A stretch of DNA of 64,000 nt from Nematopogon swammerdamellus (lineage: Eukaryota; Arthropoda; Insecta; Lepidoptera; Adelidae), in the NCBI GenBank assembly GCA_946902875.1, contig OX336358.1, positions 14,997,694 to 15,061,693 on the forward strand, given 5' to 3'. The position numbers and the translations under genes were made by a program. Below, piece after piece: positions 53,281 through 63,885 of the stretch. Numbering within the stretch: the stretch's first letter is position 1; every line of letters begins with the position of its first letter. Under the pieces are notes generated by a model that was not told the origin of the DNA, did not search any database, and worked only from the letters and a program-made list of their open reading frames with translations.

Positions 53281-53668
53281 CAGCCTCGATAGCTCAGTGG
53301 TGCAGTGCAGTCAACTGTCGCTATTGAATGTTAAGCAACGCTGGGTGCGGTCAGTACTTGGATGGGTGACCGCTGACCGTTGGAGGCTGACCGAGGCTCG
53401 GATTCCTCATAAAACTGTAGGTCCCTTCCCTCCTAATCTTACTTGCTGGTAGGGTTTAACCCGCCCGGGTTGGTACCACCGCACTGAATGAAACGTCGGT
53501 CTAAACGGCTGTGTAAATAGTTTGTGTTTTCCGACCAGTTCAGTGTAGCCGGCACGATCAAAGTGGGAGGCACTGACATGGCACCTAGTTCACCCGGTGT
53601 TATGAGCTGACATCACGGATGTTGTAGGTGATGTAGCCAAACGTGGCAGTTTGCATAAAAAAAAAAAT
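53281..53668 (+). mobile_element. SINE-A (long-head subtype) with TCAACG duplication
   Basis: TCAACG precedes TCAGCCTCGATAGC and follows the poly(A). 5S-like GTTAAGCAACGCTGGGTGCG and AGTACTTGGATGGGTGACC are intact; B box GGCTCGGATTCC. Confidence 0.92.
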
Positions 53669-53799
53669 CAACGCGAGCAGATGAAGTCATCACAGCCTGT
53701 GCGCGCATCAAGGAAGAAATTTTAATAATTTGCATCCCTCATTCCTTGCCATGCATCCTGTCTCCGCAGCTATCGACTCCTTTCGAACAACTTTCTATT

Positions 53800-54610
53800 G
53801 TTTACATTGTAAGTCGTCAGTACCTACCACTGTTAATTCGTAAAAAATTAAATTGTGTATTATGTACGCTCGTTTGAAGTTATACTTCTTTGGCGTGACA
53901 CTCTTCCTCCCCCTCCCCACTCCCCCCTCCCCCTCTTCCTACCACTTCCTTCCCCTCTCTCTTCCCACTTCAATAATATGTAATGGCTTTTGAGGACCCA
54001 CTTGTCTCTCAAAATCGGTCCTCTGTCGCACCGCTCTCTGGAATTGTCTACTGGCGAGTGTGTTTCGCGATACTTTCAACCTGGGAGTGTTCAAATGTCC
54101 TCGTTAATACAAGCAATGTTATAGCCCGTAAATCTGATGGTATGGTGTGTAGCTGACAGTGGTTTCGTGAGGTGAGGTGGATCTGCTTGTTTCATACCCC
54201 TCGTTTCTCTCGTTCCCCTCGTTTCCCTCTTTTCATATCCCTCGGCAAAGCCATCGTCCATCCTGGTTCACATAAAAAGGTGCGTGCGCTTATGTTAAAC
54301 TCATTTTAAATGTTTGCGGATTAGCAGTGGTAGGTACTGAAGACTTACATAAGTCGATGTTTCGCGAGGTAGTTCCTGGAGACGTAGTCTGGTGCCCGTT
54401 GTACCGGACTATGCAGTCCCTAAAGAAGCCCGTGACGTAACGGGTGAAACGTCGACTTATGTAAGTCTACAGTATCTACCACTGTTAATTCGTAATAATT
54501 TAAATTGAGCATTATGTACGCGCTTTTGAAGTTATACTGCTTTGGCGTGACCCTCTCCCCTCCGCCTCCCCACTCTCCCCCTCCCCACTCTCCCCCCTCT
54601 TCCTTCCACT
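53800..54610. repeat. Direct repeat blocks
   Basis: 53800-53950 (CTACCACTGTTAATTCGTAA, ATTATGTACGC, CTTTGGCGTGAC, C-rich) recurs at 54470-54610. Confidence 0.75.
54294..54515. mobile_element. Foldback element FB2
   Basis: CTCATTTTAAATGTTTGCGG to TACATAAGTCGATGTTTCGC, and its inverse GAAACGTCGACTTATGTAAG to ATCTACCACTGTTAATTCG. Confidence 0.75.
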
Positions 54611-54619
54611 CTCTCTCTC

Positions 54620-55070
54620 TCCCCTTCAATAATTTGTAATGACGATGACGGTGAAACTTTTTCTGAGTTTACTCTCAATTTTCATAACATATTTTTATAA
54701 CATATATTTTCATAACGCACCTAAAGAAGTATTACTTCAAGAATCATTATTTATTTCGCTAGGTACCTAGACTATACCTTTTCTACGCTTTTGAATTTTA
54801 TACATAGGGCTTCTCGTAGATAAATATGTACCTTCCTGTTACCATTCCATAGGTCTTGAAAGTCAAAGAAATGACTCGTGACTGACCAAGTGATAAAGAC
54901 CTTGGCTCTGTTGCGAGAGTCAATAGGCCAGATAGCCCTGGGCGTGCGCCGCTTGCTTTCTCATTCTAACTGCATTTCCATCAAGAGCTCGAGGTGCTCC
55001 AAAGGGCAGATTCTGTGGAAGACTGTTAAGTCTCTCCCTTCCCGGAACTGTTTGATTTTATGAAAATCAC
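54620..55070. other. Unassigned AT-rich stretch
   Basis: Nothing recognised. ACCTTCCTGTTACCATTCCA (54829) recurs at 55231. Confidence 0.4.
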
Positions 55071-55079
55071 GTAAATTGG

Positions 55080-55200
55080 CGTCTTCACACCTACAATTAG
55101 GTGTCTAACGGTATACATGGGCATTCTGTGATGCACGGAAATTGCGAATGCGATGTCGGCCAGACAGGAGCCAAGCAAGCAACTTTTGAATATTCTTTTA
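55080..55200 (-). mobile_element. CR1-like LINE 3' end
   Basis: Inverse of GCATTCGCAATTTCCGTGC and TTAGACACC; another piece at 55612-55660. Confidence 0.65.
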
Positions 55201-55294
55201 CGTTTAGTACTGTACGCATTTCGTAGAATTACCTTCCTGTTACCATTCCATAGTTTTTGAAAGACGAAGAAGTGACTCGTGACTGACAAAGTGA

Positions 55295-56200
55295 TATGAA
55301 ATGAAATGAAAACGTTTATTTATCGCCATTTCGCATTATAATTTTAGAAACAACACAATCTAATGATTTGGTAATATTGGCGACAAATTGGGCTCATCTC
55401 AGCGTGTGCAATAGTGTGAACCCATTTTGCCGGGAAATACATTTTTTTTACTTACAGGCTAGACATACATTGATGATAAAAACAATTGTGAGAATAACAA
55501 AATAAAAAAGAAAGATAACCTTAAATTCCTACCAAAAACACTAAAAAAACAAATTTATCATAAATATGGAAAACTAACCAGAACTGTATAACAAATAAAA
55601 TTCTCTAATGCATGGGGATTGCGAATTCCAAGCCGGCCTGACAGGAGCCAGAAAATACTTTCCGAAGGCTCGTCTTAAAAACAGCTCGGCCTCGAGTATC
55701 GTAATCTCTTAAGCTGCGTCCAGATCATCTTTTTCACAATTATTATTGTTTTTATCGTCTCGTTTATTGTGTTGTTATTCAGTTGTTGAATGTGATAATT
55801 GCCAATGTCTTATTATGAAAAACAAATGTTTCTTTCTTTCATGCTTTCATCTTTTTTGTTTCTGTCTCAAATCTACGCAACAAAATATACCCAAACGAGG
55901 TAAATTCTTATTCGTAATAACCATTAATCATAATTAAACTCATTCAATTTCTCTCCGCTACAACGAAGTACATATTTTCAACATCACAAAAAACATTAAT
56001 AATCGATTCCCAGAATCTTCGCATCCGGTATGCGTGCGAGTAAGACAGTTATATTCTCTTTCTCTCTCTCTTTCCTCTGCCCGACCACTTTCTCCCGGTT
56101 CAAGGACAAGCTATCTCTCAAGTGTGTGCCCTATAAGGCCACGCCTCTGGGCTGACAGCTCCTTTCGGTCACAAGAGTAATTTATACATGGTCACTCTTA
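55295..56200. other. LINE-tail-like and unassigned AT-rich DNA
   Basis: GAAATGAAATGAAAACGTTTATT (55297) looks like an inverse LINE tail. The rest holds a CR1-like scrap at 55612 and no gene. Confidence 0.4.
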
Positions 56201-56201
56201 A

Positions 56202-56827
56202 GGGGGGGTACTAGGCAAAAGGACTTCGTATTTCCCTAACCATACCCATATTTCAAGTTATTTAACTATAATTTATATGCCTATAGTTAGGTAAAGGTTC
56301 AAGGTATAATGTGAATACATTATTTTTAATGTAATCTTATAAATTCCCTTTAAAAAAAAATATGGTTGAAAAGTGGTAAAATCGTTCAAAAATGCCTTTG
56401 CTATTTCCCTCGCCATTTTTTACAAATGCATCTAATACGAAAAATGCTTCATTGAGCTTAGAGTCAATAAGACTAAGAATCATCCAAATAAATTTAAGTG
56501 CTTACGAATAAATGCGAGCGTTGTATGTATGGACGTATTTGTAACGAATCTAGCAAATGCATTTTCGAACGTTTTTACCACTTTCACCTACTTATTTTTC
56601 AGAGAATTTACAATACGTGAAAATTAATTGAATTTTTTTTATGTTTTAGAAAATTAATAATCAACTTTTTTACTTTTACTTTACAATAATCTATTACACA
56701 TTATACCTTGAATTTTTACCTAACTATATGCATATAAATTTTATTATAGGTATATCTATTGAAATATGGCTATAGTTAGGACAATATGATGTGATGTTTT
56801 GCCTAGTACCCCCCCCCCCCCCCCCCC
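56202..56827. mobile_element. MITE with G/C-tract ends
   Basis: GGGGGGTACTAGGCAAAA at the left and its inverse TTTTGCCTAGTACCCCCC at the right, extending as about 125-bp imperfect inverted arms (TATAGTTAGGTAAAGGTTC, AAGGTATAATGTG). Right end has 19 C. No coding capacity. Confidence 0.8.
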
Positions 56828-56962
56828 TATGACCAGGCATAGGTTAGTCACGTGATATTTAAAGTGATTATTTAAATTGCCCACAAACTAGTTGTTAGTC
56901 CGGTGTCCGTGTTGGAACCCCCCAGTGAACCCGTGTGTGTGCAGTGTGCATGGGTATGCAGC

Positions 56963-57326
56963 CAAGGTTGCCAGATATCCGGTTTTGGACCGGACTATCC
57001 GGTTTTTGAGGTTTTATCCGGTCTCCAAAATAATGAAACAGCGGACACCAAATGTCCGGTTCTCTCTTCATGTAACGCAAATATTTACTTTTTCAGAACA
57101 TTTTAATACTAATCTTACTGTGCTCTTCGATTTTGCAGTAAGTTCGATCAATTCAAACCTTTTATTTATTACTCTATCTCCCATCCATTTTCAAAAGTAA
57201 TTCCATTTCGTAAAGGTCATGAAACATTTTGTACATAAAATCAACTTTAATTTTGAACCTGAAAAATCAAATGCCCGTTGATGAAAAATGTCCGGTTTTT
57301 TTCAACAAAACCATCTGACAACCCTG
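56963..57326. mobile_element. hAT-like MITE with 8-bp duplication
   Basis: TATGCAGC at 56955-56962 and 57327-57334 flanks CAAGGTTGCCAGAT ... ATCTGACAACCCTG. The 8-bp duplication and these ends fit the hAT superfamily. TCCGG-rich ends, 364 bp. Confidence 0.88.
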
Positions 57327-57334
57327 TATGCAGC

Positions 57335-57559
57335 CCTTTAGACAGAACACTTATAAGTATCACTTCCTAACGATTGACACACTTGAAGAGAGGTATTAGG
57401 CCATTGAAAGTGGCCGCCAAGTGTCTCCTCCGTGTTACATGCGAAGTCAAAACAAAGGAGACGCCAAGTGCATACAGATGCAACTGACAAACAAACGAAC
57501 AATGAGGTTGTTATTTACATAAATATTTGTACAGTTGCGCGCGGTCGGTGGTATTTCTT
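57335..57559. other. Unassigned stretch
   Basis: Nothing recognised. Confidence 0.4.
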
Positions 57560-58178
57560 TTATGAAATCCGGTATCAGTGGTTTTTTTTTTTTTATGGAA
57601 CCTGACACGGTTGGCTACATCACCTACAACATCCGTGATGTCAGCCCATAACACAGGGTGAACTAGGTGCCATGTCAGTGCTTCCCTTCATTTCATGTCG
57701 GCTACACTAAACTGGACGGAAAACACGAACTATTTACATAGCCGTTTCGACCGACGTTTCGTTCAGTGCGGTGGTACCAGCCCGGCCGGGATAAACCCTA
57801 CCACCTAGTAAGGTAAGAAGGAAAGGGACCTACAGTTTAACGTGGAATCCGAACCACGGTCAGCCTCCAACGGTCGAGCGGTCACCCATCCAATCACTGA
57901 CCGCGCTCAGCGTTGCTTAATAACAGTTGACTAACCAACCGCGCCACTGAGCTACCGAGGCTGACGAATTTTCTTATCCCTTAGTCGACTTTTACGACAT
58001 GCGACGGGGAGAGATGCAGTGGGGCTATTCTTTTTAAGTACCGACCCCACACGGTACAAGGGGTCAAAGGGGCTAAAGCACATGCTCCGACCAACCAGCA
58101 TCAACTCTGAGAAGGTAGGCGCCATATCAGAGGCTTACCTTTGGATTAATGTCTATACTGGACTAGAGGAGCAGCCTC
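57560..58178 (-). mobile_element. SINE-C split by a composite SINE
   Basis: 57560-57585 (ATGAAATCCGGTATCAGTGG) and 58060-58178 (GGTCAAAGGGGCTAAAGCAC to CTATACTGGACTAGAGGAG) are parts of one inverse SINE-C; a composite SINE sits between. Confidence 0.75.
57589..58060 (-). mobile_element. Composite B head + SINE-A
   Basis: Inverse copy: tail, body (GCACTGAACGAAACG variant), B box, 5S-like part, A box, then the GAATTTTCTTATCCC junction and the B head with the diagnostic GACATGCGACGGGG. Confidence 0.92.
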
Positions 58179-58185
58179 ATTTTGT

Positions 58186-58375
58186 CAGCCTCGGTAGCTC
58201 AGTGGCGCGGTCGGTCGACTGTTATTAGGCAACACTGAGCGCGGTCAGTACTTGGATGGGTGACCGCTCGACCGTTGGAGGCTGACCGTGATTTGGATTC
58301 CACGTTAAACTGTAGGTCCCTTTCCTTCTTACCTTACTAGGTGGTAGGGTTTATCCCGGCCGGGTTACCTCATAA
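58186..58375 (+). mobile_element. SINE-A, 3'-truncated
   Basis: A box, 5S-like part with TTAGGCAACACTGAGCGCGG and AGTACTTGGATGGGTGACC, then body start up to CCCGGCCGGGTT. It stops at the LTR-element junction. Confidence 0.88.
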
Positions 58376-58391
58376 TACCATACCTTACCTT

Positions 58392-58422
58392 AACTGGTAA
58401 CTTATACCGTAAGTTACCAGTT
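58392..58422. repeat. Hairpin with 13-bp arms
   Basis: AACTGGTAACTTA, five bases, TAAGTTACCAGTT. Just before the gag frame. Confidence 0.9.
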
Positions 58423-59987
58423 TTTCATATGAAGAACTGTGCCAAAAACTTCAAAGTCATTATAATCCAAGTACGAACGAGACCCTTCATCGCATCAAAT
58501 TCAGGCAAAGAAATCAAAACCCAGGAGAGACCATTGACGATTATGTTCTAGCTTTAAAGAAGTTAGCAAAGTCGTGTAAATTTAAGGATATGAACGAGCA
58601 GATCAGGGACAAAATAATTGATGGTATAACAAATGACTTTATCCGATATGAAGTTTTAAAGGCACAGAACCAAACTCTGGATGATATAATTAAAACCGCT
58701 AAAACGGTGGAAGTCGCTTACAAGGAGTCAGGTCACCCTAGCATTCCAGACAAGGAACAAAACAGCGCCTATACGTTATCAAGAGGATTGCCGACAAGGA
58801 ACGACAGCAGAAATCCCGGAAGTAGCCGCCAGACAGGTGGCCGGGCGTGGGGCAGCCGGGCGTGGGGCGGCAAGGCGTGGGGCCGTGCGCCAAGTGGACG
58901 CACGACGCAGCAGGGCGTGTGCTTCTGCTGTGGAGCGACGGGGCATATGAAGCGAGATTGTGCCCTTCGCGATAAGTTCTGTGAGGAGTGCGGTGTACGC
59001 GGCCATTTGTCTAAAGTCTGTAGGAAACGTAATGGTCCGCGTTACAGTGATGTTGTGAAAAGTGCGAAAAAATTAGAAAACGATGTGAACAACGACGAGG
59101 ACAAGACAGTGAGTAGCGACACCGATGAGTACAATATTTATTCAACAACAGGTCGGTCAAACAAATGTAAAGTAGAGTCCATGTTTCTCAACGTGACAGT
59201 CCATGGCAAAAATGTTCAGTTTGAGATAGATTCAGGTGCCGATGTCACAACATTAAGCATGGATTTTAAGTCAAAATTGTTTCCAGAAGTACCCATGGAA
59301 GAATGTAATAATGTGGCATTCAGAAATTTTGACCAGTCCCTCACATCCCCTGCAGGAATAATGAAAAATGTTAACGTACAGTACAAAGACAGCAATATGT
59401 GTAAATTAGACCTCTATATTGTAAAAGAAGGCATGCCATCGGTCATAGGTAAGGAATGGCTGAAAGCGTTAGGCCTATGGCCGCTAAAAATTGAACAAAA
59501 TGTAAATCATATAGGACAACTGTCAGCCGCAGCGGCAATAACAAACATAAGAAAGAAATTTGTAAACTTGTTCACTCCGGGGTGGGGTTCACTTAGAGGA
59601 AGCGAAATATCCTTAAAACTTAAACCAAATGCAGTCCCCAAATGCCTGCCACCGCGAACTGTACCATTTGCAATGAAAGATAAAGTTAATAATGAAATTG
59701 AACGACTCTTAGCCGGTAACAGAATCGCGCCTGTGGAATATAGTGACTGGGGTACACCAGTTGTACCAATATTAAAAATTGATGGTTCCGTACGTTTATG
59801 CTGTGATTTTAAAGTAACACTTAACCCCTATTTAGCCATAGATCATTTTCCATTACCGACAATAGACCAAATACTCGCTAAATTGCAAGTTCTTACGTCG
59901 TGTTACATATGTGCGCTTCGCGGTCCGCCACCTGAAAGGCTTTTTCAATCCGGTGCGCTCCCAGCTGCACCGCAGATGATAAATTAA
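58413..59987 (+). pseudogene. LTR retrotransposon gag-pol fragment (Ty3/Gypsy-like)
   Basis: Open from 58413 after a TAA; first ATG at 58590 gives 465 codons, but the true start is lost upstream. The first part has the GETIDDYVLALKKLA type of gag motif. Counting from the ATG: two CCHC zinc knuckles at residues 111-124 and 131-144, a basic stretch with repeated AWG just before them, and a retropepsin active site DSGA at 214-217. The start of the reverse transcriptase follows (RLCCDFKV, then PLPTIDQIL). Homology stops at about 59890, before the catalytic YxDD motif, and the last 30 or so codons read into unrelated DNA. RNase H, integrase and LTRs are absent, so it cannot move by itself. This is an insect retrotransposon relic with a surprisingly intact frame. 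Confidence 0.85.
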
Positions 59988-60354
59988 ATCGCCGCGAGGT
60001 GTCGTGTCGTCTTCTTGCCGTCGCCGCCGCCGCCGCGCGCCGCCAGCCAAGCCGTCGTCGGTCTATAGGCGGAGACGTGGGTGTCAAAAATGGCGTCTTC
60101 TTTCCGTGCCCCGCACGAATGAAAACTTCGTCCTCGTCGCCAGTTGCTGTACCTCAGCATAGGGATAGCACCGTCTGTGATCCAGCTCGCCTCGGGTAGT
60201 ACTTGTGATACAATTAAACACTCACAGTTGCTTTGAATATTATAATCAGCCACATAATCACATACACGAACTTATCCGTCGTACCGTCCCACGGTGACTG
60301 GCGAGGGGGGAGGCGGCGGAGAGGGAGCCAGTGTGGCCAACACAAATACCAAAT
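59890..60354. other. GC-rich segment of unknown origin
   Basis: Follows the break in the LTR element. CCGCCGCCGCCGCGCGCC-type sequence, then GAGGCGGCGGAGAGGGAG near 60312. Frames on both strands are not recognisable. It may be a piece of another element or of a host exon or UTR. Confidence 0.4.
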
Positions 60355-60850
60355 ATGCCACAGGTACCACCGCACTGAGCTAGACGTCGGTCGAAACGGC
60401 TATGTAAATAGTTCGTGTTTTCCGTCCAGTTCAAATCAAATCAAAAAAACGTTTATTGCACATAATTGTTGTACAGAAGGTAGCACTTAATGCCTATGGC
60501 ATTTTCCACCAGCCTACCCTTATTTACATATAGAACCAGGGTAGGTGCAACAAGACAAGGTAAACAAAACAAAGTCTTATAAAATAGAAAATAGAAGGAC
60601 AAATAGTATATATCTATATAATACACATATATTATCCATAATAAATAATAAACATATATAAACATATACAAAATAAAACTCAGACATTACACAACACATT
60701 ATGAATTAGTTCAGTTCAACCAGTTCAGTGTAGCCGACATGAAATGAAGGGAAGCACTGACGCGGCATCAAGTTCACCCGGTGTTATGGGCTGACATCAC
60801 GGATGTTGATGTAGGTGATGTAGCCTACCGTGTCAGTTTCCATAAAAAAA
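60355..60850 (+). mobile_element. SINE-A body split by a LINE 3' end
   Basis: Body to CCAGTTCA (60432), then an insert (60433 to about 60719), then CCAGTTCAGTGTAGCC and tail. CCAGTTCA is an 8-bp duplication. Confidence 0.8.
60433..60719 (-). mobile_element. LINE family L 3' end
   Basis: Inverse of a TGATTTGATTT-type tail and CAATAAACG, with GGCATTAAGTGCTACC like the family L 3' UTR. 5'-truncated. Confidence 0.7.
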
Positions 60851-60935
60851 AACACAGCCGAGGCTGCTATGCGGCCATCTTACATCCAGTACGGTGGTGC
60901 CGACCCAAACAGCTACAACTTGAGCCATTGCAAAG
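60850..60935 (-). mobile_element. SINE-C body fragment
   Basis: ACACAGCCGAGGCTGCTATG, GCCATCTTACATCCAGTACG, ACAGCTACAACTTGAGCC. Confidence 0.7.
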
Positions 60936-61166
60936 TATTGTCTTCTTCGATTTTCTGGCACAATATGACGTGTTCCAACACGCTTTCCAAATCTTCAGAA
61001 AGAACGTTATTACTTCACGCACTCTTTTATGCTCGCTTTGAAAACGCTGTTGTTTCGGATATTGTTTGTTGCGTGACATAAGAGTGACCACACAATGTTT
61101 AAGAGACATTTATTTAAGAGTCCGTAATACCTCCTTTAAGCCAGCGGTGTCCAACCGGTACCGTGT
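60936..61166. other. Unassigned stretch
   Basis: No recognised feature. Confidence 0.4.
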
Positions 61167-61465
61167 ACCGTGTGGGGCCGGTACTTTAAAAGAATAGGCC
61201 GACTGCATCTCTCCCCGTGTATGTCGTAAAAGGTGACTAAGGGATATGATTACCTTCTTATATTACTAGGTGGTAGGGTGTAACCCGCCCGGGTTGGTAC
61301 CACCGCACTGAATGAAAGGTCCGTCGAAAAAACTATGTGTTTTCCGCCCAGTTCAGTGTAGCCGGCACGACCGAAGGGAAGTACTGACGTGGCACCAAGT
61401 TCACCCGGTGTTATGGGATGTTGTAGGTGATGTAGCCAACCGTGTCAGTTTCCATAAAAAAAAAA
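61167..61465 (+). mobile_element. SINE-B1 with small deletions
   Basis: B head after a duplicated GTACCGTGTACCGTG, body, and a tail lacking GCTGACATCACGG. Confidence 0.85.
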
Positions 61466-61525
61466 CGTTGACTCCAGAACATGTTAAAAATTGCCTAATG
61501 CTGTCATGCCGTCATATGGCCTCTG

Positions 61526-61911
61526 TCAGCCTCGATAGCTCAGTGGTGCAGACAGTCAACTGTCGCTATTGAATGTTAAGCAACGCTGGGTGCGGTCAGT
61601 ACTTGGATGGGTGACCGCTGACCGTTGGAGGCTGACCGAGGTTCGGATTCCTCGTAAAACTGTAGGTCCCTTCCCTCCTAATCTTACTTGGTGGTAGGGT
61701 TTAACCCGCCCGGGTTGGTACCACCGCACTGAATGAAACGTCGGTCTAAACGGCTATGTAAATAGTTTGTGTTTTCCGACCAGTTCAGTGTAGCCGGCAC
61801 GATCAAAGGGGGAAGCACTGACATGGCACCTAGTTCACCCGGTGTTATGGGATGACATCACGGACGTTGTAGGTGATGTAGCCAACCGTGTCAAGTTTCC
61901 ATAAAAAAAAA
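61526..61911 (+). mobile_element. SINE-A (long-head subtype)
   Basis: GTCAGCCTCGATAGCTCAG, GTTAAGCAACGCTGGGTGCG, AGTACTTGGATGGGTGACC, B box GGTTCGGATTCC, body, tail. ATATGG occurs on both sides. Confidence 0.92.
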
Positions 61912-62138
61912 ATATGGATTCATAGATTTTGTAAATTTGTCTGAACATCAAAATAGCCAAGTATCCCATTAAAATTTATAGGTAAACGTCATACATAGGT
62001 ACTGTCCCTACTTGTAGTGCCCACTGGCACAGATTACTCCACTGGCCTTGATAGAAATATAGAAGTAGCTCTTAAGGCGAAACAAGCAGGACTTCACTGC
62101 TCTAATAAAATTGTGTGCAAAATTGTGTGCAACTAGCT
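61912..62138. other. Unassigned stretch
   Basis: Nothing recognised. Confidence 0.4.
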
Positions 62139-62672
62139 TCCAAAAACTCTGACCCTTCAAAAGTCAAAAATAGTTTCTGTTTACTTACTTTTATTTTTTT
62201 ATGTAATCCGGAATGTGTCGCTGAGTCGGAGGGGCCAAAGCGCATGCTTCGACTAGCCAATATCACCTCCGAGAAGGTAGATGCCATACCGGAGACTTCC
62301 CTGGATTGCTGGCTATACTGGACTAGAGGAGAACACAACCGAGGCTGCTATGCGGCCATCTTACATCCAGTACGGTGGTACCAACCCAGTCGGCTACAAT
62401 TTGAGCCTAGCACCTAGTAAGGGGCAAGGGAAGGGACCTACAGTTTTACACCGGTTCCGAACGGTGAAGCAGCGGGTGTAGGTATGCACGTAAATTTTTT
62501 CGTCAGAAAAAACTCATTAGTACACGCCGACCGGATTCGAACCGCGGACCTCTCGCATGAGAAGCCGATGCCCAAACCACTCGGCCACCCGCCGCTTGAG
62601 GGAGTCGGGGGACCGCTATGTAAATAAAATACAAAACTCGAGCTGCGCGGGAATTTACTTTTTTTATTTTTC
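62139..62672. mobile_element. Foldback MITE split by SINE-C
   Basis: 62139-62191 (CTGACCCTTCAAAAGTC to TTACTTACTTT) and 62597-62672 (GGGAGTCGGGGGACCGCT) correspond to the copy at 44218-44408. Confidence 0.7.
62192..62597 (-). mobile_element. SINE-C, full length
   Basis: Inverse copy from TTTTTTATGTAATCCGG to the tRNA-like head ending CACTCGGCCACCCGCCGC. Confidence 0.9.
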
Positions 62673-62773
62673 AAGTATTTATTGAATTCTAGCAGTTTTA
62701 TTACAATTGTTTAATACAATCAAATCATGTTTTAGCTAAATACTCATTAGTACTCAACTTTACCATTTACATA

Positions 62774-63042
62774 CACGGTGTTGCAACCGCAACCGTAAAA
62801 CCCGAAAGGGGGTGATTCTGTACGTGAAATAGAACAACTTTTGTTCTACGACTTTTTAATTTGAAGAAAAATAAATTTTTTTTCTCCATACATTTTGAGA
62901 ATAGGTAGTTAAAATTTGTATGGAAAACAAATTTTTTTTTGTTTCAAAAAAATTTTTTCGCCACAGATGTTGTTTAGTTTCACATATAGAATAACCCCCT
63001 TATGTCAGTTAAAAATATTACGGGGGCAACTGCAACACCGTG
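62774..63042. mobile_element. MITE with TA duplication
   Basis: CACGGTGTTGCA and its inverse TGCAACACCGTG, flanked by TA (62772-62773, 63043-63044). 269 bp, non-coding. Confidence 0.85.
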
Positions 63043-63097
63043 TATAATACGCAGTAATTGTTGCAGTATTATTGATGGAACATAGGATCACGCGAAG

Positions 63098-63424
63098 CTA
63101 TTTTTTTTATGGAAACTGACACGGTTGGCTACATCACCTACAACATCCGTGATGTCAGCCCATAACACCGGGTGAACTTGGTTCCACGTCAGTGCTTCAT
63201 TTCGGTCGTGCCGGCTACACTGAACTGGACAGAAAACACAAACTATTTACATAGCCGTTTCGACCGACCTTTCATTCAGTGCGGTGGCACCAACCCGGGC
63301 GGGTTAAACCCTACCACCTAGTAATATGCGAAGAGAGTCATATCCCTTAGTTGCCTTTTACGACACACACGGGGAGAGATGCAGTGGGGCTATTCTTTTA
63401 ACGTACCGGCCGCACACGGTACAA
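63098..63424 (-). mobile_element. SINE-B1, full length
   Basis: Inverse copy from TTTATGGAAACTGACACGG to CCGGCCGCACACGGTACAA. Confidence 0.9.
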
Positions 63425-63620
63425 ATGCAATGTGAGATATTACTGACTCTTATGAGAGAAGTTTTGTTTTAAACCATGCTGTGTCTAATTGTAAAATACC
63501 AACCAAAATGTTCTGGGTGCGGCTGTTGAGACAGCAGCGGAGCTAGACGAGATAATTCTATTTGATTGATCAACTAATTTTCTCCCTTCATATTTCCCTT
63601 TTTAATTTAATTTAATTAGA

Positions 63621-63823
63621 CTCTTGGCACGGTGTTTCCACCGAGTCTTGCAGCAGGCGGGCCTTCATGCCATACTCGCTGCCTGATCTGAGTTATCTTG
63701 TCCGAATACTTTGCTAGACGTGGTGGTTGGTTTTGTGCTGTAATTTACCAGAATACTTGTAGCACAACATCGATTACTCTGCTTACCCCGACTGTCGGGA
63801 TACGGCGAGTGGTGTGTGTGTGT
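63621..63823 (+). mobile_element. SINE-B2 3' half
   Basis: ACTCTTGGCACGGTGTTTCC to TGTCGGGATACGGCG; head missing. Confidence 0.8.
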
Positions 63824-63885
63824 TAATTGGACTTATATTGGTTTAGTTTTTTAGATTTGATTTAATATTCTCATATTAAAACATT

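Noticed and set aside
59999..60253. Short frames on both strands in the GC-rich segment
   Set aside because: No recognisable protein and mutually overlapping.
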